From 2-02-FULL-66-22 sp964576535 (GTDB lineage Bacteria; Methylomirabilota; Methylomirabilia; Methylomirabilales; 2-02-FULL-66-22): a stretch of 26,961 nucleotides of DNA. The stretch spans positions 1 to 26,961 of the forward strand of contig CAZNWB010000044.1 of NCBI GenBank assembly GCA_964576535.1. The letters are read 5' to 3'. Below the pieces are notes generated by a model, which saw only the letters and a list, made by a program, of their open reading frames with translations, was not told the DNA's origin and did no database searches. How positions within the stretch are numbered: position 1 is the first letter of the stretch; the number at the start of each line of letters is the position of its first letter. The translations under genes were made by a program, and so were the position numbers. Positions 1 through 8,120 of this stretch are shown piece by piece.

Positions 1-1
1 G

Positions 2-886
2 GAGGGCGCCGGCGGCGGCCACGCCCCCGACATCATCAAGATCGTCTCCTACCCGCACGTCCTCACCTCCTCCACCAACCCCACGATGCCCTACACCGTC
101 AACACCGTGGAAGAGCACCTGGACATGCTGATGGTGTGTCACCACCTCTCGCCTCGGATCCCCGAAGATATCGCCCAGGCCGAGGCCCGGATCCGCGCCG
201 AGACCATCGCCGCCGAGGACATCCTCCACGACCTAGGCGCCGTGAGCATGATCGGGTCGGATTCCCAGGCCATGGGCCGGGTGAGCGAGACCATCATCCG
301 CACCTGGCAGACGGCCGACAAGATGAAGCGGCAGCGGGGCCGATTCCCCGAGGAGCGGGGGGACAACGACAACGTCCGCGTGAAGCGGTACGTCGCCAAG
401 TACACGATCAACGTGGCCATCGCCCACGGGATCGCGGAGCACGTCGGCTCCCTGGAGGTGGGCAAGCTGGCCGACATCGTGCTGTGGAAGCCGAAGTTCT
501 TCGGGGTGAAGCCCGAGATGGTCATCAAAGGAGGCTTCATCGCCTACACCGCCATGGGAGATCCCGGCTCCACGATCCCGACGCCGCAGCCGATCATCGG
601 CCGGTACATGTGGGGGGGGATGGGGCGGGCCAAGCAGTCCGTGTCTATCTCGTTCGTCTCCCAGGCGGCCTACCAGGCCGGCGTCCACAAGAAGCTGGGG
701 TTGCAAAAGCAGGTGATCCCCGTGCGGAACTGCCGCACGCTGGGCAAGAAGGACATGATCCACAATACCGCCCTGCCCAAGGTGGAGGTGGACCCCGAGA
801 CCTACGAGGTCCGCGCCGACGGCGAGCTCCTCACCTGCGAGCCAGCCAGCGTGCTGCCCATGGCGCAGCGGTATTTCCTGTTCTAG
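2..886 (+). CDS. ureC: Urease alpha subunit, C-terminal part (5' end outside window)
   Basis: Catalytic subunit of the nickel urease, which hydrolyses urea to ammonia and carbamate in the cytoplasm. The reading frame is open from base 2 and no start is visible, so about the first half of the protein lies upstream. Visible signatures are GAGGGHAPD (containing a nickel-ligand His), MVCHHL (the mobile-flap catalytic His) and GSDSQAMGR (the nickel-binding Asp); the C-terminus ends in MAQRYFLF, as is usual for UreC. The carbamylated Lys and the other two pairs of His ligands are not in the window. The visible catalytic residues are intact, so the enzyme should be functional. It is followed on the same strand by ureE, ureF, ureG and ureD. 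Identity is certain; only the N-terminal extent is unknown. Confidence 0.97.
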   Translation, partial: EGAGGGHAPDIIKIVSYPHVLTSSTNPTMPYTVNTVEEHLDMLMVCHHLSPRIPEDIAQAEARIRAETIAAEDILHDLGAVSMIGSDSQAMGRVSETIIRTWQTADKMKRQRGRFPEERGDNDNVRVKRYVAKYTINVAIAHGIAEHVGSLEVGKLADIVLWKPKFFGVKPEMVIKGGFIAYTAMGDPGSTIPTPQPIIGRYMWGGMGRAKQSVSISFVSQAAYQAGVHKKLGLQKQVIPVRNCRTLGKKDMIHNTALPKVEVDPETYEVRADGELLTCEPASVLPMAQRYFLF

Positions 887-949
887 GGGCGGGGCTCTTC
901 GAGGGCTGCATCCAGTGATCCTGAGACTGACGAAGCCGGACCAGTGGCG

Positions 950-1492
950 ATGATCGTCGTCGAGGCCATCGCAGGGAACCTGGGCGAGGACGCGCGCCTG
1001 CGTGATCTGCACCAGCGGTGCCAGGCGGCGGGCCGCGCGGAAGCAGTGGAGCTCACGCCGCTGGAGGCGCAAAAGGGTCGGCTCCGGACCGTCACCGACA
1101 AGGGCACTCCCCTCGGGTTGAGCCTCGGCCGCGGCACGGTCCTGCGGGACGGGGATGTCCTCTTCCTGGACGAGGCGGAGGAACGGATGATCGTGGCGCG
1201 GCTCAAGCCGGAGGAGGTGCTGATCATCACCCTGAAGCCCGCCGCCTCCCCGGCGGAACTTCTCCGGGTCGCCGTCCAACTCGGCCACGTCCTGGGCAAC
1301 CAGCACTGGCCCGTGAAAATCGAAGGGACGTCGGTGTATGTCCCGGTCTCCGTGGATAAGAAGGTGATGGAGACGGTCCTGAAGACCTACGACCTGCAGG
1401 GCATCGAGTATCGATTTGAACAGGGCAGCATCGGGGTCATCTCGCGGGTGGTCCCGCACGCACACCCCCACCCCCATGAACCTCACCACTGA
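950..1492 (+). CDS. ureE: Urease accessory protein UreE, nickel metallochaperone
   Basis: UreE carries nickel to the UreDFG-apo-urease complex. The protein starts MIVVEAIAGNLGED, as typical UreE does, has the central GNQHWPVKIEG region of the metal-binding domain, and ends in a histidine-rich tail (HAHPHPHEPHH) that binds extra nickel. At 180 residues it is slightly longer than the common 150 or so, mostly because of the tail. The ATG at 950 gives the family-like N-terminus; a GTG at 944 would add two residues. No strong ribosome binding site is visible. The gene follows ureC by 63 bases, and its last 17 bases overlap the proposed ureF start, which suggests translational coupling. Confidence 0.93.
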   Translation: MIVVEAIAGNLGEDARLRDLHQRCQAAGRAEAVELTPLEAQKGRLRTVTDKGTPLGLSLGRGTVLRDGDVLFLDEAEERMIVARLKPEEVLIITLKPAASPAELLRVAVQLGHVLGNQHWPVKIEGTSVYVPVSVDKKVMETVLKTYDLQGIEYRFEQGSIGVISRVVPHAHPHPHEPHH

Positions 1493-2219
1493 GGGCGACA
1501 TCCCGTCCGGGGCAGAGGGGCCATCGGCCCGCGCTTCCGCTGTGGAGTTCCTGAACGCCCTGCAGGTGTCCGATTCCTTCTTCCCCACGGGCCGGTACAC
1601 GCTGTCCCATGGCTTCGAGGCCTTCGTCCAGGCCGGGCTGACCTCCAAGGAGGATCTGGAGGCCCTTCTCCGGGACTACCTGGAGAACGTCCTGGGCCCG
1701 GCCGACGGTGTGGCCCTCTCCCACGCGCACCGCGCCGCCGAGGGACGCGACCTCGGACGCCTCTTGGAGGTCGACCGCCGCCTCCTCGCCATGAAGCTGA
1801 TCCGGGAGACCCGCGAGGCCTCGCGGAGGGTTGGCAGGCGCATCCTGACCACGGCGATCGCGCTCAACCCCGATAGCCTGCTGGTGGAGTATCGGCTCGC
1901 TGTAGATGCGGGCGCCTGCCCGGGAAATGCGGCGGTCGTCCTCGGGGCGGTGGCGGCCGCCCTCGGCATCGCGCGGCGGGAGGCCCTGCTGATCGAGCTC
2001 TACACCTTCAGTACGAGCCTCCTGGGGGCCGCCATGCGCCTGATCCGCCTCGACCACGAAGAGGCCCAGCGCATCCTGGCCCGGCTGCAGCCACTCATGG
2101 TCCGGGTGGTTCAAGTGAATATTGACAAGTGCCTGGAGGAGATGCGCGCCTTCGCCCCCCTCATCGACATCATGGGGATGGCGCACGAGCGAGCTCGCAT
2201 CCGGTTGTTCATCAGTTGA
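1476..2219 (+). CDS. ureF: Urease accessory protein UreF
   Basis: All-helical scaffold that, with UreD, docks the UreG GTPase onto apo-urease during nickel insertion. The 247-residue product has the UreF N-terminal pattern (LNALQVSDSFFPTGRYTLSHGFEAF), close to the canonical S-D-(S/A)-x-(L/F)-P-T-G signature, and a C-terminal half rich in amphipathic helices. Length is normal to slightly long. The frame is open further upstream to 1416, but that stretch lies inside ureE and has no family character, so the ATG at 1476 within the His-rich tail of ureE is chosen. The downstream gap to ureG holds a large inverted repeat. Confidence 0.9.
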   Translation: MNLTTEGDIPSGAEGPSARASAVEFLNALQVSDSFFPTGRYTLSHGFEAFVQAGLTSKEDLEALLRDYLENVLGPADGVALSHAHRAAEGRDLGRLLEVDRRLLAMKLIRETREASRRVGRRILTTAIALNPDSLLVEYRLAVDAGACPGNAAVVLGAVAAALGIARREALLIELYTFSTSLLGAAMRLIRLDHEEAQRILARLQPLMVRVVQVNIDKCLEEMRAFAPLIDIMGMAHERARIRLFIS

Positions 2220-2222
2220 TCT

Positions 2223-2292
2223 CCGATTTTCGCAGCCCGCCAGCGGTCATTTGCGGCGGCGGATGGGCATCCGGGCGGGCTGCGAAAATCGG
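2223..2292. repeat. Perfect 19-bp inverted repeat between ureF and ureG
   Basis: Arms at 2223-2241 (CCGATTTTCGCAGCCCGCC) and 2274-2292 are exact reverse complements, separated by 32 bases. The loop contains a second small hairpin (CGGATG-GG-CATCCG, about 2260-2273). The right arm ends a few bases before the ureG ribosome binding site. There is no U-tract, so a simple Rho-independent terminator is unlikely; an intercistronic RNA hairpin that protects or attenuates the message is more plausible. Confidence 0.85.
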
Positions 2293-2309
2293 TGGTGAGG
2301 AGGACGGCA

Positions 2310-2951
2310 ATGGCGAAACGCATTCCACGCATTGGTGTCGGTGGCCCTGTCGGCTCAGGGAAGACGGCCCTCATCGAGAGCGTCGTCCCCCGCTTGATCG
2401 CCGACAAGCACAAGGTCCTCGTGGTGACCAACGACATCGTGACCGTGGAAGACGCGCTGCACGTGAAGCGGACCCTCGCCGGGATCCTCGACCCGGAGCG
2501 GGTGCTGGGGGTGGAGACGGGGGCATGTCCCCACACCGCCGTGCGGGAAGACCCGACGATGAACCTCGCCTTCGTCGAGGAGCTGGAGACCCGCTTCCCG
2601 GATTCGGATCTCCTCTTCCTGGAGAGCGGCGGGGATAACCTGACCCTCACATTCAGCCCGGCCCTGGTGGACTACTTTATTTACGTCATCGACGTGGCGG
2701 CCGGGGACAAGATCCCCCGGAAGAACGGCCCCGGCATCACCCAATCCGATCTTTTGGTGATCAACAAGGTGGACCTGGCACCGCATGTGGGAGCCAGCCT
2801 GGAGGTGATGGCGCGGGATTCCCAGAAGATGCGGGGCGCCAAGCCGTTCCTGTTCACCAACTGCATGACCAACGCCGGCATTGACGCGGTGGTGGCCCTC
2901 ATCAAACGCGAGGTCCTATTCGAGGAGGTGGCGCCGGCGGGTCGGGAGTAG
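2310..2951 (+). CDS. ureG: Urease accessory GTPase UreG
   Basis: SIMIBI-class GTPase that powers nickel delivery into urease. Within 213 residues the P-loop GGPVGSGKT is at 11-19, the nickel-binding CPH motif at 73-75 (GACPHTAVRED), ESGGDNL at about 105-111 and the guanine-specificity NKVD at 152-155. The length is typical for UreG. An in-frame GTG at 2292 exists, but the ATG at 2310 is preceded by a strong GGTGAGGAGG site and gives the usual short N-terminus. It lies between the ureF-ureG hairpin and ureD, whose GTG start follows by 6 bases. Confidence 0.97.
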   Translation: MAKRIPRIGVGGPVGSGKTALIESVVPRLIADKHKVLVVTNDIVTVEDALHVKRTLAGILDPERVLGVETGACPHTAVREDPTMNLAFVEELETRFPDSDLLFLESGGDNLTLTFSPALVDYFIYVIDVAAGDKIPRKNGPGITQSDLLVINKVDLAPHVGASLEVMARDSQKMRGAKPFLFTNCMTNAGIDAVVALIKREVLFEEVAPAGRE

Positions 2952-2957
2952 TGCCCG

Positions 2958-3800
2958 GTGAGCATGGAGGGATCCCTCAGGCTCGAATTCGCCTCCCGGG
3001 ATGGCGTCACCGAGATCGCGGACCGGTACCAGCAAGCCCCGCTGCAGGTCCAAAAGGTCCTCCATCCGGACGCGGCTTTTCCGGGGATGGCCTGGGTCTA
3101 TATCGTCACCGTGACCGGAGGGATCGTTCAGGGGGACCGGCTGCGGACCGAGATCATCGCCAGGAATGGCGCGCAGATCCACCTGACCACGCCGGCCGCC
3201 ACCAAGATCTACCGCTCGCCGGCGGGTCCCTCCTCGCATCGCCTGACCATCCGGGCCGGGGCGGGGACCTACGTCGAATACCTCCCGGAGCCGGTCATCC
3301 CTTTTCGTGGCGCCCGGTTCCTCGAGGAGGTGACCCTGGTCGCCCATCCGACGGCCACGTTGGTGTACGGGAGCATCCTCAGCCCCGGCCGGGTGGCCAT
3401 GGGCGAATCCCACGCCTACGACCTCTACTCCTCGCGGGTCACAGCGGAGGGAGAGGGCGGCGGCCTGGAATTCCTCGACGCCACGTACCTGACGCCGGCC
3501 ACCATCGCCCCACAGCGGCCCGGGCTTCTTGGGGGGTTCGGCATCCTGGGCGCCCTTCATCTTTTGACGGGGAAGGTACCCGCACGCGAGTTCAGCGACC
3601 GCCTTCACAGCCTCCTGCAGGAGCAGGGAGAGATCCTGGCCGGGGCGAGCGAACTCCCTTGCGGCCGGGGCGTCACGCTGAGGATCTTAGGCCGGCGTGT
3701 AGAACCGGTGTCCGCCGCGATGCGGACGGTTGTGGCTGTGGCTCGCGGATCGATCCTGGGAGGGGGTGATTCTGGCGGGCGAGGCGCCCCCACGAGGTAG
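2958..3800 (+). CDS. ureD: Urease accessory protein UreD (UreH)
   Basis: Scaffold subunit that binds apo-urease and recruits UreF/UreG for nickel insertion. The 280-residue product shows the family hallmarks: QQAPLQVQKV near the N-terminus, GGIVQGDRL at about 52-60, TTPAATKIYRS, and LPEPVIPFRGARF. The C-terminus (LRILGRR through RGSILGGG) still resembles the family, so I see no convincing frameshift. GTG 2958 is preferred because a GGAG site lies 9 bases upstream; an ATG at 2964 is the alternative. It is last in the visible urease operon and converges on the DnaB-like gene with about 105 bases between stop codons. No clear terminator is seen in that gap. Confidence 0.92.
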   Translation: MSMEGSLRLEFASRDGVTEIADRYQQAPLQVQKVLHPDAAFPGMAWVYIVTVTGGIVQGDRLRTEIIARNGAQIHLTTPAATKIYRSPAGPSSHRLTIRAGAGTYVEYLPEPVIPFRGARFLEEVTLVAHPTATLVYGSILSPGRVAMGESHAYDLYSSRVTAEGEGGGLEFLDATYLTPATIAPQRPGLLGGFGILGALHLLTGKVPAREFSDRLHSLLQEQGEILAGASELPCGRGVTLRILGRRVEPVSAAMRTVVAVARGSILGGGDSGGRGAPTR

Positions 3801-3905
3801 CGACCTGGAGGTCAATCTCGAGTCCCGGCTGATGTTCAATCCGCAGCCCGGTGCTGTCCGGCCGGCGGTACCGCCCCCGGAGGCAGGCGGGCATGGACAA
3901 CCGGA

Positions 3906-5327
3906 TCAGGCGCCGGACTTCTCTGTGAAGCGATGGATATCGGACTGATAGTCGAAACGGAGGGTGGCCACGCGGGAATCCTCGATCCGGCGCACGTCGA
4001 GCTGCACCGCACCGTGGGCCTCACCAACGGTGGCAAAATAATCCACCGGCGGCTCGGACGAGATAGCCCGGTTGATCGTTCCGGCGATCACCAACGCATC
4101 CAGATTGTCGGAAAGCTCTCGGAGGCCAGTCACCACAGCCTGGAGGGACTTCCTGTCCCGGGCCATCTTTTCGATCCCATCCACGGCGACCAGGCAGGTG
4201 GACGTGCCGCCGGATTCCAGCAGTTGCCGCCCCATGTCCTTGACCACCTCTAGGTCCGTTTCTGCATCGGCCTCCACGACAAAGACCCTCTTCAGCCAGT
4301 CCGCGGCTTCCCGCCCGTTCCGTTCCACCCGCTCCCATTCCGGTGAGCCCTTCTTGATCCGCCCTTTCTCGATTTCCCTGGTCGGGACCCCCGACAGGCG
4401 GGCGAGGGTCCGGACGCGCAACGCGGCCTTCGAGAGTCCGAAGGAGAGATAGAGGCAGGGCAGTTTCGACCGGATGGCGATCTGATCGGTGAGCTGCTTC
4501 AGGAACCCGCTGAGGCGGTCATGCTCCTGGTCGACCAGGAGCATGAGGCCCGGAGACAGGCCGCCCATGGAATCATCCAGTCCGGCGAAGCCTGTCTCGA
4601 AGATGCGCCCCTGTTTGGCCGCCACCTCTTGCAGGTAGGAGGACCATTCGTCTCCTTCGGACGCCAGCGCGCTCCTGGGGGCCGGGCGAGGCCTGGTGGG
4701 CCTTTCCGCTTCGGGCGCCAGCCTCCGGCCCTCGGGTGCCGCCTTGGTCGCAGCAACCGCTTCCCCGCCGGGCGCTCCCACCTCGCCCCTCCGCGCAGCC
4801 GCAAGCGCAGCAGCCTCGAGCCTTCCGGACGACCCCGGGGAGGTCTCGGAGGCCGGTGCAGCCGGAGCAGCCGGAGCCACCGGAGCGGGTGCCGGCACGG
4901 GCGGTGCCAGCGAAGCTGGCGCGGGGGCCTCGGCCGCTGCCTCCGTAACGCCTGGCGACGCGCCGCCGGCCCGCTCCTTCAACCGGATGACCCACTGGCC
5001 CAAGTCGGACAGCGCAGGCAAGTCCCCGCGGAAAAGGTCCTCCAGGAAGAAGCCCTCCGGGAGCTCCACCGAGCGGTTGAACAGCTCCTCCTTGATGCTG
5101 GGCAGGACGATGTAGTCGCCCCGGTGGTGCATCTCGAGGAGGATGCTGAAGAGGGCCTTGTGGATCGGGAAGTAGAAATCGTCCCTCGTGACAACGTCCA
5201 GGATCTTGTCCTTGTGACCGGATCCGGGGGAATTGATGGTGAGGCAGAGGGTCTTCAGGACCGCTGACTCGAGCGAAAGCAACTCCTTCAGACTCGCTCC
5301 GCTGGGCCGCTCCCGCTTCAGGGCCAT
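3906..5327 (-). CDS. DnaB-fold protein with degenerate Walker A (pseudo-helicase), function unknown
   Basis: The 473-residue protein has the DnaB layout. Residues 18-118 match a DnaB N-terminal helical domain (LLSLESAVLKTL, DDFYFPIHKALFSIL). Residues 121-225 are a long Ala/Pro-rich linker. Residues 243-467 match the RecA-like helicase core (FETGFAGLDDSMGGLSPGL, CLYLSFGLSKAALRVRTLA, CLVAVDGIEKM as a Walker B-like strand, GTINRA at the place of DnaB's QLNR element). Where DnaB has a Gly-rich P-loop ending GKT/S, this protein has LLVDQEHDRLSGFLKQL (about 263-279), so normal ATP binding is doubtful. ATG 5327 has a strong GAGGAGG site. A predicted promoter lies in the 163-base gap after the NtrC-like gene. 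The fold assignment is from motif order by eye; the biological role is unknown. Confidence 0.8.
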   Translation of the reverse strand: MALKRERPSGASLKELLSLESAVLKTLCLTINSPGSGHKDKILDVVTRDDFYFPIHKALFSILLEMHHRGDYIVLPSIKEELFNRSVELPEGFFLEDLFRGDLPALSDLGQWVIRLKERAGGASPGVTEAAAEAPAPASLAPPVPAPAPVAPAAPAAPASETSPGSSGRLEAAALAAARRGEVGAPGGEAVAATKAAPEGRRLAPEAERPTRPRPAPRSALASEGDEWSSYLQEVAAKQGRIFETGFAGLDDSMGGLSPGLMLLVDQEHDRLSGFLKQLTDQIAIRSKLPCLYLSFGLSKAALRVRTLARLSGVPTREIEKGRIKKGSPEWERVERNGREAADWLKRVFVVEADAETDLEVVKDMGRQLLESGGTSTCLVAVDGIEKMARDRKSLQAVVTGLRELSDNLDALVIAGTINRAISSEPPVDYFATVGEAHGAVQLDVRRIEDSRVATLRFDYQSDIHRFTEKSGA

Positions 5328-5396
5328 GTTCCCTCCTCTCGGCGTCCTGCGTGCTCCCACCCGACCTCCGCTGGCTGGGCCCAAATCCCTTCTAGC

Positions 5397-5425
5397 CTCT
5401 TACCAGACGGCTCAGGGCTGGTCAA
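5397..5425 (-). promoter_or_regulatory. Predicted sigma-70-type promoter for the DnaB-like gene
   Basis: On the minus strand, TTGACC (5425-5420) is followed after 17 bases by TAAGAG (5402-5397). The start of transcription would be near 5390, giving a leader of about 60 bases before the ATG at 5327. The same -35/17/TAAGAG arrangement occurs ahead of pilM. The -10 box matches the consensus at only three positions, so the recurrence is the main support. Confidence 0.45.
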
Positions 5426-5490
5426 GCGTTCCGGCAGGTTCACCCGGTCCGGCCGGGTTGGATCGGTCGTCCAGCCCCCCGGAGCGTATG

Positions 5491-6951
5491 CTACTCAGGG
5501 CGTGAGCCCTCCCCAGGAGGTTTCCCGGGCACGGAGACGCCCAGCGCTTTGATCCGCTTGCGCAGCGTATTGCGGTTGATCCCCAGCAGTTCGGCAGCCT
5601 TGACCTGGTTGCCCCCTGTGCGCCGGAGGACCAGTTCCAGGAGCGGCCGCTCGACGCAGGAGACGAAATGGTCGTGCAGGCGACCGTCCAGGCTGCCCTG
5701 GAGGAGCGCCAGTTCGGCCCGAATCCACTCCGCCGGGAAGGGATTCGGGGGCCTGGCCGCCTCCGGCACGCCGACCGCATGGCGAATTGTCTCTGGAATG
5801 TGATCGGGAAGGATGAGGCTCGTGGTGGCCAGGGCTGACGCCCGATTCACGACGTTTTCCAGCTCCCGGACATTGCCCGGCCACCCATAGGCCAGGAGCA
5901 ACTCCCTGGCCTCAGGTGAAACCACCTTGGGCGCGGTGCGCTGCTCCTGGGCGAACGCCGTGAGGAAGTGCGCCACGAGGGTGGGGATGTCCTCGCGCCG
6001 ATCCCGCAGGGGGGGAAGATGGATCGCCACCACGTTCAACCGGTAAAACAGGTCCTCGCGGAAGGCCCGCGAGACCACGGCGGCCTCCAGATCCTGATTG
6101 GTGGCCGCAATGATCCGCACGTCCACCGGGATCAAGCCCTCTCCCCCCAATCGCTCGATGTATCGCTCCTGCAGCACGCGGAGCAGCTTAGTCTGGAGGC
6201 TGGGGTCCATATCCCCGATCTCGTCGAGGAAGATCGTGCCGCCCTCCGCCTGCTCGAAGCGGCCGCGCCTTGCCGCCAGGGCCCCCGTGAAGGCGCCCTT
6301 CTCGTGGCCGAACAGCTCGCTTTCCAGGAGCTCGCGCGGGATGGCCGCGCAGTTGACCGGTACGAAGGGACGCCCCTTCCGCCGGCTGTTTTCGTGAATG
6401 GCCCAGGCGACCAGCTCCTTCCCCGTGCCGCTCTCCCCCCGGAGCAGGATGGTGAGATCGGTCCCGGCCACCTTGCCCACCGCCTTGAAGACTTGCTGCA
6501 TGGCGGGGCTGCCGCCCACAATGCTCCCAAGGTCGACCCTCCCCTCCACGGTCTGGCGGAGGCGGGCGACTTCCTGGACCAGGGCCTGCGCCTCGAGCGC
6601 CTTCTGCACCAGCAGCAGGACCTCGTCGGTGTCGAAGGGTTTCCCGATGTAATCGTAGGCCCCGTGCTTCATGGCCTCCACCGCCACCTGGAGAGTCCCG
6701 TAGGCCGTCATCATGATCACGGGGAGGTCCGGCCGGCGCTTCCGGATCTCCCGCAGGAGTTCCAGGCCGTCCTGTCCCGGCAGGCGGACATCCAGGAGGA
6801 CGAGATCCACGGCGGGGTCGCTGGCCGCCGTGAGGCCAGCGGGACCATCGGCCGCCAGATCCACCCCGTAGCCGGCTTGCTCCATCGCCTTCCGGAGGGC
6901 CCAGCGGACGCTCTCCTCGTCGTCCACGACCAGGATGTGCTTGTCCGTCAT
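5491..6951 (-). CDS. NtrC-family sigma-54-dependent response regulator
   Basis: A 486-residue enhancer-binding activator. The receiver domain (about 3-120) has the acidic pair at D10/D11, phosphoacceptor D54 (LVLLDVRLPG) and K104 (GKPF). The AAA+ domain (about 142-375) has Walker A GESGTGKE at 172-179, the sigma-54-contacting GAFTGA at 219-224, Walker B GGTIFLDEIGD and the arginine-finger region FREDLFYRLNV. A Fis-type helix-turn-helix closes the protein (TGGNQVKAAELLGINRNTL, about 445-463). All key residues are present, so it should oligomerise and drive sigma-54 promoters when phosphorylated. Its start overlaps the kinase stop by four bases (ATGA), so the two form a cotranscribed pair. NtrC, AtoC or another subgroup cannot be separated from this sequence alone. 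Confidence 0.93.
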   Translation of the reverse strand: MTDKHILVVDDEESVRWALRKAMEQAGYGVDLAADGPAGLTAASDPAVDLVLLDVRLPGQDGLELLREIRKRRPDLPVIMMTAYGTLQVAVEAMKHGAYDYIGKPFDTDEVLLLVQKALEAQALVQEVARLRQTVEGRVDLGSIVGGSPAMQQVFKAVGKVAGTDLTILLRGESGTGKELVAWAIHENSRRKGRPFVPVNCAAIPRELLESELFGHEKGAFTGALAARRGRFEQAEGGTIFLDEIGDMDPSLQTKLLRVLQERYIERLGGEGLIPVDVRIIAATNQDLEAAVVSRAFREDLFYRLNVVAIHLPPLRDRREDIPTLVAHFLTAFAQEQRTAPKVVSPEARELLLAYGWPGNVRELENVVNRASALATTSLILPDHIPETIRHAVGVPEAARPPNPFPAEWIRAELALLQGSLDGRLHDHFVSCVERPLLELVLRRTGGNQVKAAELLGINRNTLRKRIKALGVSVPGKPPGEGSRPE

Positions 6952-8117
6952 GTGCGGCCCCCCGCCTCATCCGTCTGGATCGGGAGGAGGACCCGGAAGG
7001 TGGTCTCCTCGCCCGCCTGGCTCTGCACCTCGATGGCCCCGCCGTGTTCTTCCAATATGCGCAGCGAGATGGAGAGCCCCAGGCCGGTCCCACCGTCCTT
7101 GGTCGTGAAGAACGGGGTGAAGAGCTGCGCCTGCACCTCGGGAGACATGCCGGGGCCCCGGTCCCCGATCTCCACCACGGCGGCGGGGCGACCCCCGCAC
7201 TGCGGGGCAACGCGCTCGAACCGGGTCCGCACCGTCAGCTTTCCTCCCACGCCTCGCATGGCCTCGATCCCGTTCCGGACCAAGTTGAGGAACACCTGCA
7301 AGAGGCGCTCCGGATCCCCCGCCACCGCGGGCAACCCGGGATCATACCTCCGCACCAGGCTCATCCCTCCTGCCTGTATCCTGGAATCCTCCAGGCGCAA
7401 TGCCTCGTCCACGATCTGATGCACGTTGCAGGACTGGATCCGGAGCGGACGCTGCCCGGCGAAATCCAGGAGGCCATCCACGAGCCGGTTCAAGCGGTCC
7501 ACCTGTCGGATGATGACCCCCGTGAACTCGGACAGGCTGGGCGGGAAGTTCGGTTCCTTCTGCATCAGCTGGGCGGCCGCCCGGACGCCGACCAAGGGGT
7601 TCCGCACCTCGTGGGCGACGCCGGCCGCCAGCACACCCAGCGCGCCCAGGCGGTCGGACCGGCGCACCTGCTGCTCCAGGTCCCGCACCCGGGACAGATC
7701 GCGCAGAACCAGGACGACGCCCCGCGTCTCCCCGTGCGGGTCGCTGACCAGCGAGGCCACGGCGCTCACCGACAGGTGTGTCCCATCCGCCCGGCTCAGG
7801 CTGGCGTCGAAGTCCGCGTGGCTCCGCCCGACCTCGACCGTCCTGGCCACCAGATTCGCGAGCGGCCTGGGAAACACCTCTCCGATGGGTCGCCCCGCGA
7901 TCTGCGATCCCGAAACCTTGGTGAGTTCCTCCGCCGCCTGGTTCAGCGACACGACGCGACCGCCCGGGTCCAGGATGATGACGCCATCCTGGAGGCTGGA
8001 GAGCAGGTCATCATAGTACGCGCGCAGCCCTTGCAGGACGGCGGCCAGCTCGGCGTTGCCCTTCTCCAGCTCGGCGACCCGTTCCCGGAGTCGCACATTC
8101 TCCACGTCCTGGTCCAT
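6948..8117 (-). CDS. NtrB-like PAS sensor histidine kinase
   Basis: Soluble sensor kinase for the overlapping NtrC-like regulator. The 389-residue protein has an N-terminal coiled coil (about 5-35), a PAS domain (about 36-150, DGVIILDPGGRVVSLNQAA), a dimerisation/phosphoacceptor domain with H169 in AAGVAHEVRNPL, and an HATPase_c domain with the N box (LNLVRNGIEAM, about 277-287), G1 (IGDRGPGM) and G2 (GGTGLGLSI). No transmembrane segment is visible, so it senses an internal signal. ATG 8117 is the first start that fits the coiled-coil N-terminus; upstream open frame would run into the divergent TPR gene. No clear promoter was recognised on this strand. The NtrB label is by architecture and partner. 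Confidence 0.9.
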   Translation of the reverse strand: MDQDVENVRLRERVAELEKGNAELAAVLQGLRAYYDDLLSSLQDGVIILDPGGRVVSLNQAAEELTKVSGSQIAGRPIGEVFPRPLANLVARTVEVGRSHADFDASLSRADGTHLSVSAVASLVSDPHGETRGVVLVLRDLSRVRDLEQQVRRSDRLGALGVLAAGVAHEVRNPLVGVRAAAQLMQKEPNFPPSLSEFTGVIIRQVDRLNRLVDGLLDFAGQRPLRIQSCNVHQIVDEALRLEDSRIQAGGMSLVRRYDPGLPAVAGDPERLLQVFLNLVRNGIEAMRGVGGKLTVRTRFERVAPQCGGRPAAVVEIGDRGPGMSPEVQAQLFTPFFTTKDGGTGLGLSISLRILEEHGGAIEVQSQAGEETTFRVLLPIQTDEAGGRT

Positions 8118-8120
8118 GCC

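Noticed and set aside
233..1648. Long minus-strand open frame antisense to the urease genes
   Set aside because: The product is His/Arg/Gly-rich low-complexity sequence with no recognisable domain, and the plus strand here encodes clear UreC, UreE and UreF.
3864..3875. 12-bp palindrome GGCGGTACCGCC between ureD and the DnaB-like gene
   Set aside because: It is short, GC-rich and has no T-tract, so it could easily occur by chance in this composition.
3700..3948. Possible frameshift at the ureD C-terminus, with an alternative frame continuing past the stop
   Set aside because: The in-frame C-terminus still aligns with the UreD pattern of a helix followed by ILG and a basic end, while the alternative frame does not look more family-like.
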